DNA from: Ignelater luminosus
Taxonomy: Eukaryota; Arthropoda; Insecta; Coleoptera; Elateridae
Reading direction: 5' to 3'
Assembly: GCA_011009095.1 (NCBI GenBank)
Contig: VTPC01008544.1
Coordinates: 37,779-101,778, forward strand
Length of the DNA stretch: 64,000 nt
How positions within the stretch are numbered: the stretch's first letter is position 1; each line of letters opens with the position of its first letter. A program made the position numbers and the translations under genes. The notes beneath the pieces are model-generated. The model was given only the letters and a program-made list of their open reading frames with translations. It did not search any database and was not told where the DNA came from. Of this stretch, positions 32,805 through 43,613 are shown one piece after another.

Positions 32805-34184
32805 TACTATACCGTAAATTTTCAAACCTTTTAAATAGATGTTATACAAAACAATTGGTTATACTTTAACGCTAACTGCTAGACCATACGGCCCCATGTC
32901 TTTAAAAGTTACACAGATATCCAACACGTGAATTAAAATAAAATAAAAGGTTTGAGGTACTACCTTCTTCACTGTTTCTCTAGCATTTATACAGCAGAGT
33001 TGTTTTGTTCTTTTATAGTTTACGCTACTTAGCTTTGCTGGATGCAGTTCTCTTGAAAGGTTAATAGAAATAATTTTCAATCCAATTAAAAACTAGAATT
33101 TGAAAATCGAAAATCTATAGAACAGGAAAATGTGATTTTTATTTAAAAAAATTTTCACAATTTTATTTGATACACAAATGGCATTTCACAAACGTAGGCT
33201 GCACAATCAGCAATAAAACTGCGGGAACAGCTCTAGTGCTAGTATAATTGCACCAGCACGTATCAGAATTTATTACTTTAATTCACAAGTATCGTTGGTT
33301 TTAGGTTACATACTAGCACACTAGTTGCTTTCTAATAACTAAAAGGTTTCAAAAATAAATTCTCATTCTATATCAAATTATAAATTCAAACTTAAAAATT
33401 ATATTATATACTACGAAATAAAAACAACTGTTTTATACATATGAACATAAACAAAGAAAGCAAGGCTTATAATTAAGGCTTAAATAAATCAAAATCATGT
33501 TTTAAAATAAAAGGTGCAACTTCTTGCAATAAAACCGAACTTTCGAGTGCACTAGGCTCGTTAATCTTATTATAGTGTTTTCACAAAATTTAATAAATAT
33601 CTGAACCTGAATATTATATGATAATCACATGACAGAATAAAGTATATCTTGATTTACACATGAATAACCTTTTCTTTTTTTATTACTCAGTATAACTAAA
33701 TATTAGAACAATGAAATTTTACTAAAGTTGTTAAAATCCGTTTACTGATAGCAATCATTATTAATATAATATCAGCTTAAATACCTATGATAGTTAAAGC
33801 CTTCTATAGTTGCGTATTGTTTCAAAAGCACCAACATGACCTAATTTGCTAGCATACAGAAAATTACTATGCAGTAACATTAAGGTCTATCGGGTAGCTA
33901 AGCTGTTACTAAAAGAAAGATAAATGTGCGTGACGATAGAAAATGTAATATAAAATGCATTACATAGATCCATTACATGTATTAATAAAGAATTTACCGG
34001 TAATGGATATACTCTCCAGAGTAATCATATTTCTTTGAAATTTGACTTCAATAAACGTGATAAATAGAGTACGAACAAAATATTTTATTTATTTATGGCA
34101 ATGTATAACAAAGTATTACCAAAGAAACACGAATATAAATTAACAACAATGGGTGACGTTGAAGTCTCCTAGAAACCTTATACA
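32805..34184. other. AT-rich DNA, nothing recognised
   Basis: The minus frame at 32,859-33,080 has no family motif. No repeat ends were found. Confidence 0.4.
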
Positions 34185-35275
34185 GGGTGTTTTGGAAATG
34201 CGTGCAGATACTTAGCAGGCGTATTCCTCGACAGAAACTAAAACTTTTTTTGTCGTACAACTTTTTTTTCTTAAGTGTACCATTTTCAAGATACAGGATG
34301 TCAAAGTCTTATTTAAAATCTCTTGTTTTTTTATTTCAAGAACAAAATGAAATATAGGAATGAAGTTTTCTACATGTTTGTTAGTTTAAAGTGTCTACTA
34401 CTTTACGCAGTTCTGCGTTTGATATCTGTGTCAAAGACGTAGAGTCTAGCCTCCTACACTAAAATAAATTGTTGTCACTAAAAATCAAAAAAGGAATTTT
34501 ATTTCTAGAATCCGCAATCGATTTGAAAGCAAAAGTTGCTCTTGCGATTTTTTCGTAAAATATTTCGTTTTCTAGTAAAATTGGATTTTTCAAAACTTTT
34601 CAAATGTGCATCGCATTCCTCGACAAAGATTAACCCTTTTTTGTCATAAAACTTCTTTTTCTTAAATTGCAGCATTTTTGAGATGCAGAATGTCAAAGTT
34701 TAATTAAAGGCAAGATATCTCAACATCCTGTATTTTGATGACGGCGCACTTTAGAAAAAGAAGTTACACGACAAGAAAGACTTGATGTCTGTCAAAGTAT
34801 GCAATGCAAATAATTATATCCTGTTTTTGAGGTGTCGTGTGATCTTGCCATAGGCTGTTTGAGCTTGAAATGTTTTGGAGAAATCCAATTTTACTTGGAA
34901 ATGATGCATTCTACCTCAAAAGCTGATCTTGAAAATAAAAATATCTTTTTAGTTTTTCAGTGGCGTAACATTTTTTTTAGCTTTGGACGCTAGTCTACTA
35001 TCGATTTTCCAACTTTGATAAAGACATCAAACGCAAGACTATGTAGAACAACAGACATCGTACAGTAACAAACATGTAAAAAATTCCATTCCAATTTCTT
35101 AGTTTGTTCTTGAGATATTAAGGAAACAAGAAATTCTAAATCAAGCTTTGATACCCACTATCTCGAAAACTTTAGGAAAAGCAAGTCATATGGCAAAAAA
35201 GGCTTAATCTTTCTAGAGGAATGCGCTTTCCAGGTATTTGCATTAATTTTTAAAACATTCTGCATAGAAAACTAT
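34185..35275. repeat. Nested inverted-repeat block (MITE-like)
   Basis: The segment 34,190-34,470 is an inverted, diverged copy of about 34,970-35,270. Landmarks in both arms are ATTCCTC-aga/gacA-AA, a CTTTTTTTG-rich run, TCAAAGTCTTATTT-like, CATGTTTGTTA and GCGTTTGAT-TCTNTNTCAAAG. A third, partial direct copy (34,612-34,710) and a further inverted scrap (34,725-34,790) lie between the arms. The left end begins TACAGGGTGTTTTGGAAAT, the complement of the CACCCTGTA motif seen elsewhere here. Repeated self-insertion or recombination of one small inverted-repeat element explains the pattern. The frame at 34,505-34,696 (minus) is inside it and is not a gene. Confidence 0.65.
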
Positions 35276-35555
35276 TATAGTCTAATTTAATGATACGTTT
35301 AGATAATAATAGTATATTATTCAACGAGCACATAATGCCCATTATGTGCGAGTCGAATACGGCGGTTTATTTACGATTCTAATACTTATGAGAAAGATCT
35401 GGAGGTAAATTCCCCTGAGGGAGGCGATGTCCAAATTCTTGAATATGTAGAAGTCAATGAAAGTAAACAGTCTTCACAAAGAGAGTTTTAGATCTGGAAT
35501 ACAAGCATCCTTTGAAGACGATGTCCAAACTCTTTTCAAACAATAAATAGTTTGA

Positions 35556-35815
35556 GATTATTACAATTTCATATTACAATTTAAATTAATTAAATTAATT
35601 GAAAAATCTTTACCGCAAGTAGGATTCGAACCTACGTAACCTTATCTCGCGTAAGGTGCACTAACCAGCTGTGCTACCGAGGTAGGTATTCTAGTTGGTT
35701 AGTTAGGCGAGTGATTAACTAAAGAAAATTATTAAAGTAAATTTAATATCTAGAAAGATTCGAGCCTAACTAACCAACTAGAATTTAAATTGTAGTATGA
35801 ACTATTGTAAACACG
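35556..35815. repeat. Compound inverted repeat flanking a tRNA-like sequence
   Basis: A perfect 21-bp inverted repeat lies at 35,688-35,708 and 35,764-35,784 (ATTCTAGTTGGTTAGTTAGGC against its complement). Further out, TTACAATTTCATATTACAAT (from about 35,561) is matched in inverted form by 35,785-35,812. The tRNA-like sequence sits between the left outer arm and the 21-bp arm. A 36-bp direct repeat (GAGTGATTAACT-AAGAAAA...) occurs at 35,710-35,745 and again at 35,840-35,876. Confidence 0.75.
35611..35683 (-). tRNA. tRNA-like sequence, probably a pseudogene or SINE head
   Basis: On the minus strand 73 nt fold as a cloverleaf: acceptor ACCTCGG / TTGCGGT (one mismatch, two G-T pairs), D stem GCAC/GTGC with loop AGCTGGTTA, anticodon stem CCTTA/TAAGG, T stem GTAGG/CCTAC with loop TTCGAAT. 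The A box TAGCACAGCTGG and B box GGTTCGAATCC fit the RNA polymerase III promoter. The anticodon loop is CGCGAGA, so position 33 is G in place of the near-universal U, and the formal anticodon CGA would be serine, yet there is no long variable arm as serine tRNAs have. A functional tRNA is therefore unlikely. No SINE body or poly-A tail was identified. Confidence 0.6.
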
Positions 35816-35879
35816 TCATTAATAATTTAATGTATGCCATGAGTGATTAACTCAAGAAAATTATTAAAGTAAATTTATA

Positions 35880-37779
35880 ACAATTTCTATTTTGTTTATA
35901 TCTATAAATAGGCAACCAACAAAACACCGCCAGTGAATAAAATCCATATAATTCACTGGTGTTTTATGAGTATGGTTATATCCCTATGGTTACGCGTATA
36001 ACGACTATATTATTGAAGAGTCGTAGGTAAATAATATTAATTAGTCAATTTATTAATTATGAGAACATTATTATTACTTCGTAACCTCCTACTCAAGGCC
36101 CCCTTCTGGAACTAGTTTGGAATTTATGTATTAATGTTACAAGTAAATAAATGTTTATTACGAAAATTTTATGCTTAGCTTAACATCAGAAACCTACGCA
36201 GCACTGCTAAGATAAGAGTTAACAGTTAACATTTTCAATTCTTTCAGTGATAATATTAAAGTTTGACATTATAGAAAGAATAGAGTTCAATAACAAGAAA
36301 CTCAAATCTTTTTCTCTTTCAAGTCGCGAATTTAAAATTGGGACTTTGTTTGCAGACACTCAAGTAAATTCTGAAAGATTCCTTTTCGATAGTGTCCTCT
36401 AATAAAGTACATATAGTTCTATTAATATATTTTGGTTTTTCTAATCTTTCATCTACAATCTTATGTTTAAAAGTTTCATGACATGTCAATTTACATCTGA
36501 AAACTAATTAGTCTAATAGTATAGTATTTGCTTATCCCAATTTCCATTTTCAAATGTTGCTATCGTTAGATAGGTTTATCGAAGGTATTATTGCCCTGGA
36601 TACAATTGTTGTCTGTCACTTTCGCAGTTGGATACCCTAGATAGACTTATCCAACGATTTTAAAAGAAATTTAAGTATTAATAATACCAAATTGATCTAT
36701 ATAAAACGACAATTCCATATGTTTTCAATGTTAACTTTTTACCTGCATAATGGCGCTTGCACTTACAGTATCTTAACTCAACAGTTAAACGTTAAAATTT
36801 AAAATGGTCTACTTGTTCAACACTAGCACTAAGAACTTTGTTACAAAGTTGCCGACCTTAAATGATAATCTCTACAATATTTAACTATGTAAAGCTAAAT
36901 TTAAAAGTTACCACAAGAATACAAGAACCAAGATCAAAAGTTTTAAAGTTTTAAAGTAGGTGCTTTGAAACTTTTTAGTGCCATATTTTATACAATGTAA
37001 ATGTAAAATTAAAACAAAATATATTGCCTTGGTGAACTAAGAAATCCTGCTATAAACATTTATTTTTAGTCATCTTTGTTAATCAGGCTATTCAGTTATA
37101 GTTTTAGTGCTTCTCCTAATATCCAATTACTATTAATTTAAGTATTCACTGTGACAACCGTTTTAAGCAGCGATAATAAAATCTGCTTGTAGAAGATATA
37201 ATTTTTAGAGAACACTATAAACGCTTTATATGGGGAATATTGTTGAATTACTTCAACATTCTTTTTCTATAAACCTGTAATGAGTGACTAAGTAAACCAC
37301 ATAAAGATGGGCTTAAAAAAATTCTCTTACAAAATTATGGGCATGTGTAAGTGTTCGATGGAAATACTCAAATAACCCCCCCGTCTGTTTCAATCGTGAA
37401 AGATCAAAAATACTAGCTGGATCTTTCAAGATTCCAAGTTAGACTCGCAGTTTGAATCTAAACAATCCATTAAGAAATGTTACATTTCACTAAAAGAATA
37501 AAATTGCAAATCTTAAGTCAAGTTATTTGAAACTATTAAAGCTTTAATATGGTAAATAAATTGCATATACGTGACCTACAGGAAATTATCGCGGAAGCAG
37601 AAAAATACGTGAAGAGCCGACACGTATAGAAATTTGTTGTTCAACTTAACTTTGTTGGCGAGCTCCTGAAAATCGCCCTTAACATCATACAGAATAGAAA
37701 GCTGATTGACAGTTAAGCCTAGCAAAGTCAACTTGGTTTTCTTCGCCATCAGAAAATATGAGATTGGATAGTTCTAGGG
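35880..37779. other. Intergenic DNA; possible LTR-like patch at its start
   Basis: Bases 35,907-35,960 contain CTATAAATAGGC followed by an inverted pair (AAAACACCGCCAGTGAAT / ATTCACTGGTGTTTT) and AATAAA within the same stretch, an arrangement that could be a TATA box and poly-A signal of an old solo LTR. No ends or duplications were found. The rest is AT-rich and unrecognised. Confidence 0.3.
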
Positions 37780-38720
37780 CCCCTTCTCTTTATCATAATC
37801 TAAAACGGTTGATACCTAAGAGTAATCTTAGATAAAAGACTGTTCTCGGAAAAACGCATTGAAACTGTTGGTAAGACATGGAACCTAAACCCTAAGAACG
37901 CACGATGGCTTGACACAGTGATAATCAGACTTCTAGGCTTGCCTTGTCTGGTGTTTCGCAGAAGAAGAAAGAGTTTTAAACAGGACATGGTTGAATGGTT
38001 GGTGGCTAGGAAAAGGATATCAGGATATCTTCAAATCAAAAAATCTTGGGTTCAATCTCTTTAGTTTCTAACCCTAAACAATCTTGTTTAGTTCTCGTAT
38101 GGATCTAAATTCTAAAAAGACACTGGGGCAGAAGTGTATGAACTCATACTAAAAGTGGAACTCTTTTTCTCTTGGTGAGTATGCAGTAGTATATCACTCA
38201 GAAATTTCTGGCTTACTTGTGTTAGAAATGTCTCATCTGAGTTCCAGAACATTGTGACATAGTAGGAAACAAAAATACTAACGTTCTGGCTAAGAGCAAT
38301 GCCACCTGCTCCTTTTTTAAAGTGGAACCTGCTCTTAGACTTTCACTATGTAAAAAAATAAATATCACAGGATGAACTAATCATCCTACTAAAGAGCTTC
38401 TTCAGTAGAATTATGAATTCCCCAATTAAAATGATTAGACAAAATATAAAGACTGTCACTGACCAATTCACAAGTCCATGTAAACATCTTGACACTATCG
38501 GATTTAAAGAGGACTTTGTAAGTACTATTTATTACAAAGGGAACGAGGAGAAGCCTATCCACTTTTGGGCAAATACATTCTAATAATGATGACAAAGCTT
38601 TGTCAAAGGAGGACATTTAAGAAACTCAGGTAGGAAGCATACTGAGTGAGCAGTTGGTTCCCTACAGTGTAACTAATAAAAAACATTTGAACTCTCTGGC
38701 CAGCATACTTTATTGCGGTT
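37780..38720 (+). pseudogene. LINE remnant with an RNase H domain (I/R1/LOA-like)
   Basis: In order on the plus strand: YLRVILDKRLFSEKRIETV (the post-RT YLGVxLDxrL motif); a basic stretch FRRRRKSFKQDMVEWL; SYGSKF then KDTGAEVYE, corresponding to the TDGSK...GAG start of RNase H; SLGEYAVVYHSEISGLL, the second RNase H block with its Glu; and a run resembling the final VPGHCGIxGNExAD block near 38,240-38,285. At least three frame changes and several stops are present, and the first catalytic Asp is replaced (SYGS for TDGS). LINEs that carry RNase H after the reverse transcriptase belong to I, R1 or LOA-type lineages. The reverse-transcriptase core itself was not found upstream. Confidence 0.5.
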
Positions 38721-40559
38721 TTAGCAATGGACCTTAAGGCCGGCTTCTAACAGCTTTTGCATTGCTTTCAATCGACTTTAAATTGTTTTCAATTGCTTTT
38801 AAAAGCAACCTGTCAGCTTGTGGGTTAAAGTAAGCTGGAATGGGCGTAATTGCTTATTTTACTGATATTATTATCCTTAAGACATCAAATATTTTGTTAT
38901 TGCCTTTTGACAAGCTTGGCAAACAATAAGTTATAAAAAAAGAACTTTCTTTTATACTCTAATTTTAAACAATTCTCATTTTGTGACTGGTGGGTAAGTT
39001 CTGAATATTTTATTGTGTATTATATCAATTGCAAGGTATAATAAAATTTCAAGAACTCTATTTTAAAAAGCTTATATTGGAGGGTTCTAGCCGTGTTACT
39101 ATATCTGTTTGACGGAAGGTGGGTTAGAAAATATATTGCTTTAGTGAAGAATAAATTTTGTTACAAAAGAAAAGTCGAAAAATCACAGCCAGTATTTTTT
39201 AAAATATGCGTTTTTCAGTAGTTTTCCACTTTTCTATTATATTTCTCAAAGTATGTAGTAAACAACAATTAACACAGTTAATGTACGTAGTAATATTAGG
39301 CACAGCAATAGCTTCTTTAAACTAGCCCTCTTTACAAAATAACTATTAAAGCTCTCCTCCATTCAGTTAAATTAAGAAAGCTGGAAATATCGGAAATTGT
39401 AATTTATCATCAATATAATAACAATAAGGACATTTTTCAGGCTTGTTATACTATAGGCACAAATGTTTGCTAAAAAACGATTCAGTGTCTAAATTGATCG
39501 TTAATGCCTTAGACAATTCCTTGAAACAAACCCAACATTACCACTTAAAAGGCAATTCGGCGGCATACTAGGGTAAAGGCCCTTCTTATCTGCTCAAGTT
39601 TCAATGTGATCTATTTAATCACACAGCTGGCCGTAACTACTGTTTTCAATGTGAGAATCACTGTGTAATCTCATTAACTGAAACGAGAATAAATCTAACG
39701 GCGACAATATTACTGCTTCGGATGATGTGAAATGTATTATTTAGCAGTATTTCCAATTTTCTAAATGCTAAACGAAAATTCATTGCTTTGGGTTAAAAAC
39801 AAGTTAACTTCATATAAAACGTATATTAAAATTTAAATTACCTACCTACCTATTCTTTGACAAAAACACCTTTTTTTACAGAGTATTCTGGATTTGCTAA
39901 TAGAACACAACATCTATTTGTGCACGCTCTATTTTAATAGTTTTAAGAAGCCAATATTACAGTTTAAATAGATGTATTAAAAACAAAGTTGTTTTAAGGA
40001 GGCGTGGAACAGAGATGACCTTAAGCAATGAGAATTCAGACATTTAATAAATGTAAAAACAACAGAAAATGTAAAAATTAAGCTCTGGATATCAAAATTT
40101 AATTGAGCATAAAATCCAACTAATTACTAATAAATTAGAAGGAACAACAGTCATTTACATCGAATAAGAATAATTATCCTTTTGAAATGAGTTTCTTGTA
40201 ATAATTTACTTCAGTGAATAGAAATGGTTTTGTCTGGGAGAAAAAAATTAGAAGCTATGAAAGCCCGAATTCGTGTTACTTACTAACTTCGACTTTTATT
40301 TGCACAGCTGAACAATATACACGCTATAAAACCATTAATATGGGATGTTGAATCAACTGCATTGACCCTTTAATTTTTTATTAACTTCCTTTTATCAATT
40401 ATTTTGCCTGCTTTTCTTTCTTTTTTGATTTAAATCTATATTATGTTAAAAAAGACCCTTGGCAATTTTAAAATCTAGGAGGTTGTACGTTGTTATCACT
40501 GTCAAAGTTTTATTACTTGTCTAATTGTCAAGCTGTCATTAAACGAAAAAAGTATTCGG
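38721..40559. other. AT-rich intergenic DNA, nothing recognised
   Basis: No motif-bearing frame, RNA gene or repeat boundary was found on either strand. Confidence 0.4.
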
Positions 40560-41320
40560 GAGTTAACTTTGCCTAAATGGACGGAGAATTCTACAATTTC
40601 TACTTTGGCTCTTGCTAAATTTTGTTAAACATCCCAAAGAACAATCCAAAAGTCAATTAAGAAAATCAAGAAAACCGGAACTATTAATAGAAAGCAGCAT
40701 GGCGGCCGACCGACCTGAATTCGTAATCGAAAATTAGAAGCAAAGATTTGTAGGTTGTATATAAAAACCGTCAATTCCACTAAAGGTACAAAACATTACG
40801 AGTATAAAGAGGTGCGGTATTATACGATTATACTGTCCGCTATGTGCTATTAAACGCTGTAATTTGCTGCACAACATGTTGCTGGAAAGAAATGAATCTT
40901 GTCCTATTATTGACGACAAAATGTATATAAAAGTAGATTTTAAATTTTTACCAGAAAACCAGTATTATTCGTTTTGCAACGTTTTTAATCTGCATGAATC
41001 TGAAAAGGCCGCAGACAAAAAATTTGCAAAAAAATACTAGGTATGGCGGGCAATTAAAACGACGCGACGCGACGATGTGGCATGAAAACGCTTCTTATGT
41101 GAGTATGGGTACAATCTATGCCAATGTCTATGTATTTGAATGCTTGGAAAAAAAGACGGCTGCCATTCATACGAAAACACACTTCGTCAACGTTATTTTG
41201 GCAAGTCGCCATTATTCATCGAGCGCAATGGAATAGTATAACTTAAATTGGTGGTATCTAAACACAATAATTTGCCAAACTACCTTAAACATCACTCAAT
41301 TGAAAAATACATATATATAT
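40560..41320 (+). pseudogene. IS630/Tc1-type transposase remnant, same broad family as the element at 43.6 kb
   Basis: Plus-strand pieces in order: RTIQKSIKKIKKTGTI with QHGGRPT (helix-turn-helix plus GRP); IIDDKMYIKVDFKFLPENQY followed by YSFCNVFN (the first catalytic block, (M)DDETYVKxDFKQLPG-type); KKFAKKY then an in-frame stop; GTIYANVYVFECLEKK (the GTxNxxIYxxECLxKRLLPF block); ASRHYSSSAMEWY (the block after the second Asp). Stops and frameshifts separate them, and the second Asp itself is not readable. It is older and more decayed than the 43.6-kb copy. No terminal repeats were found. Confidence 0.6.
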
Positions 41321-41514
41321 GTACAAGCTAACCTGCGGAAAACGTCAAAATGTCTGTTCCATGATAGATTTTGAACATACGTGAACTAAGTATATAAATT
41401 TAATAAATAACAGCAGACAATTATGCGCAGAAATTAACGAGAAGAATCAAAAGGTTAACGGTTCGATACAGCCACCCCTAGAATTGTGCAGAAAGAATTT
41501 AACCTTACCAATGC

Positions 41515-42790
41515 ATGTATGTGCGCAACTAAGTTTCCGCTGTTTGTCAGTAGATGGCTCCAGCAGTAAGTGCTGGTCGATTTTGACATATCCAAAACGT
41601 CATGAACCAAGCTTAGACATATGGAAAACAAACCGTTTTGACACAATAGTGATTTTGTTTTGGCGTCATATACTTTTGGTTATGTGAAAATGTCTGATTT
41701 TGTGCCAAATAATCGTCATTTGTGGGAAGTGTTGATTTTCTTCTTTCATTTGAAGAAAACGGCGGCTGAAGCGCATCGAGAGCTCCAAGAAGTTTACGGA
41801 GATGCTGCTCTAAGTGAAACAACGTGCCGTGATTGGTTCCGTCGCTTCAAAGACGGTGATTTCGATGTTGACGACCGTCCGCGTGAAGGAAGGCCAAAAA
41901 CCTTCAAAGACATTAAATTGGAAGCATTCTCAATGAGGATCCGTGCCAAACGCAAGAAGAGCTTGCTTCAGCATTAGGAGTTACCCGCCAAGCCATTTCC
42001 AAGCGATTGCATGCGATGGGAATGATTCAAAAGCAAGGAACTTGGGTTCCTTATGATTTAAAGCCAAGGGACGTTGAGCGTCGTTTTTTCGCCTGTGAAC
42101 AACTACTCCAGCGGCAAACAAGGAAAGGTTTTCTTCATCGCATCGTGACGGGTGATGTAAAATGGATTCATTACAGCAACCCAAAAAAAGAAAGTCATGG
42201 GGACTGCCCGGTCATGCTTCTACGTCGTCGGCTCGGCCGAATATTCACGCTGCAAAGGTTATGCTGTGTATTTGGTGGGACCAGGTCGGTGTTATTTATT
42301 ATGGCCTGTTGAAACCAAACGAAACCATCACTGGGGAACGGTATCGACTTCAATTGATGCAATTGAGCCGAGCACTACGCGAAAAACGGCCACAATACGA
42401 GCAGAGGCACGAAAAAGTGATTCAACGCTCGGCTTCACGTTGCCAAACCCGTTAAAACCTACCTGGAAACGCTCAAATGGGAAGTCCTACCCCACCCAGC
42501 ATATTCCCCAGATATTGCACCGTCCGATTATTACTTGTTCCGTTCGATGGCACATGGTCTGGCTGATCAGCAGTTCCGCTCATATGAAGACATCAAAAAA
42601 TGGCTTGATTCGCGGATAGCCTCAAAAAATAAACACTTTTACCGTAACGGTATTCGAGCTCTGCCGGAAAGATGGGAAAAAGTTGTAGCTAGCGATGGGC
42701 AGTACTTTGAATAATTCATTTGTAACAATTTTTTCACAATAAAGTTGCATTTTCATGAAAAAAACAGCGAGAACTTTGTTGCGCACCTGT
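41515..42790 (+). mobile_element. Decayed mariner element II, near full length
   Basis: Near-inverted ends are seen: GTGCGCAACTAAGTTTCCGC (41,521-41,540) and the complement of GTGCGCAACAAAGTTCTCGC (42,768-42,787), both continuing into GCTGTTT. The right end abuts TA (42,790-42,791); the left flank has lost a clear TA. Between them lies one transposase gene with three frameshifts. The spacing of about 1275 bp is normal for mariner. It is more degraded than the 14.8-kb copy and belongs to a different subfamily, judged by its MSDFVPNNRHLWEVL N-terminus and GMIQKQGTWVPYDLKPRD linker. Confidence 0.82.
41690..42714 (+). pseudogene. Mariner transposase II, three frameshifts, second catalytic Asp deleted
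   Basis: ATG at 41,690 (MSDFVPNNRHL) opens the helix-turn-helix domain with CRDWFRRFKDGDFDVDD. A one-base shift near 41,930 moves into the frame holding KRLHAMGMIQKQGTWVPYDL (linker WVPYDL) and HRIVTGDVKWIHY, where the family has GDEKW; the first catalytic D is kept. A shift at the A-run near 42,185 moves into SARPNIHAAKVMLCIWWDQ and RALREKRPQYEQRHEKVIQ. A third shift near 42,425 deletes the bases that would encode the HD of the HDNARPH block, so the second catalytic Asp is missing. The frame then continues through LPHPAYSPDIAPSDYYLF (third Asp) to KVVASDGQYFE and the stop at 42,712-42,714. It is certainly inactive. Confidence 0.88.
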
Positions 42791-43613
42791 ATATTCATTC
42801 AGAAAATAAAAAGACACCCGTGGAAGGCCTTTCCGACGTTAAACACCTAGAAATTTTTTTAAAAAACTTTGAAAATTGATTATTATGATAGTTCACTAGC
42901 AAAACGACAGCCATGACACTATAATATCGGGGCTACGTTCCTGATATTCCTCGACAGCGTACCAACCGACAGTACCACAACCCAATTTCCCTAAATCCCC
43001 TCATTAAAAAATGAACTTTTAACTACTACTAACTTAACACACCCTCATTACACCCACCGCAAGATTGGGGTGGAATTTATTTAAAAAAAATAAACGTTTA
43101 ACTGCTTCTAACCTAACCACACCCTCACTTGGCCCACCGCAAGTTTGGGCAATTTTGCGAATGAAAGAAGCCGCCTATAACATCCATCCGCGCTTCATGT
43201 TGCAGAAAGGAGTTGGTAGTGTGCGCAAAAGCCGAATAGTTGCCAACTTTATTGTTTCTATTACATAAGCTAAGTTGAGCTTAAAAATCGTGTTTGTTTT
43301 TCCGCGGTTTCACTAGGATTAGAATAATTTTCTTCACCTCCAGCGACCTAATTGTGTTCTGTGAGTAATTCTCTACTTGCTGATACCAAACACTTGCTCT
43401 CAAAACGTCGTTTTCCTAGGGGTAGTTATATCGAACAATTACCGTCAAAAGCAAAGTAAGAGAGTTTAGTTGATGTTCATTAAACAAATGATACATTACA
43501 TGAAAATCTGATGTTTATGTATAAGCTTCCATATAATAAAATTTTTTCATCTAGCTGAAATTCTATTTAGTTTATATAGCTATATGAATAAGCGACAGTA
43601 ATCACCCTTACTA
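42791..43613. other. Spacer between mariner II and the IS630-type element
   Basis: Contains a diverged ~80-bp direct repeat (43,018-43,150, annotated separately). Otherwise nothing was recognised; the frame at 43,065-43,268 spans that repeat and has no motif. Confidence 0.4.
43018..43150. repeat. Diverged tandem duplication, period about 80 bp
   Basis: TTTAACTACTACTAACTTAA with ACACCCTCATTACACCCACC downstream (from 43,017) recurs as TTTAACTGCTTCTAACCTAA with ACACCCTCACTTGGCCCACC (from 43,097). Both units end in CGCAAGWTTGGG. Confidence 0.7.

Noticed and set aside
35611-35683. Functional tRNA-Ser(CGA)
   Set aside because: G at position 33, an acceptor mismatch and lack of a long variable arm argue against a working serine tRNA.
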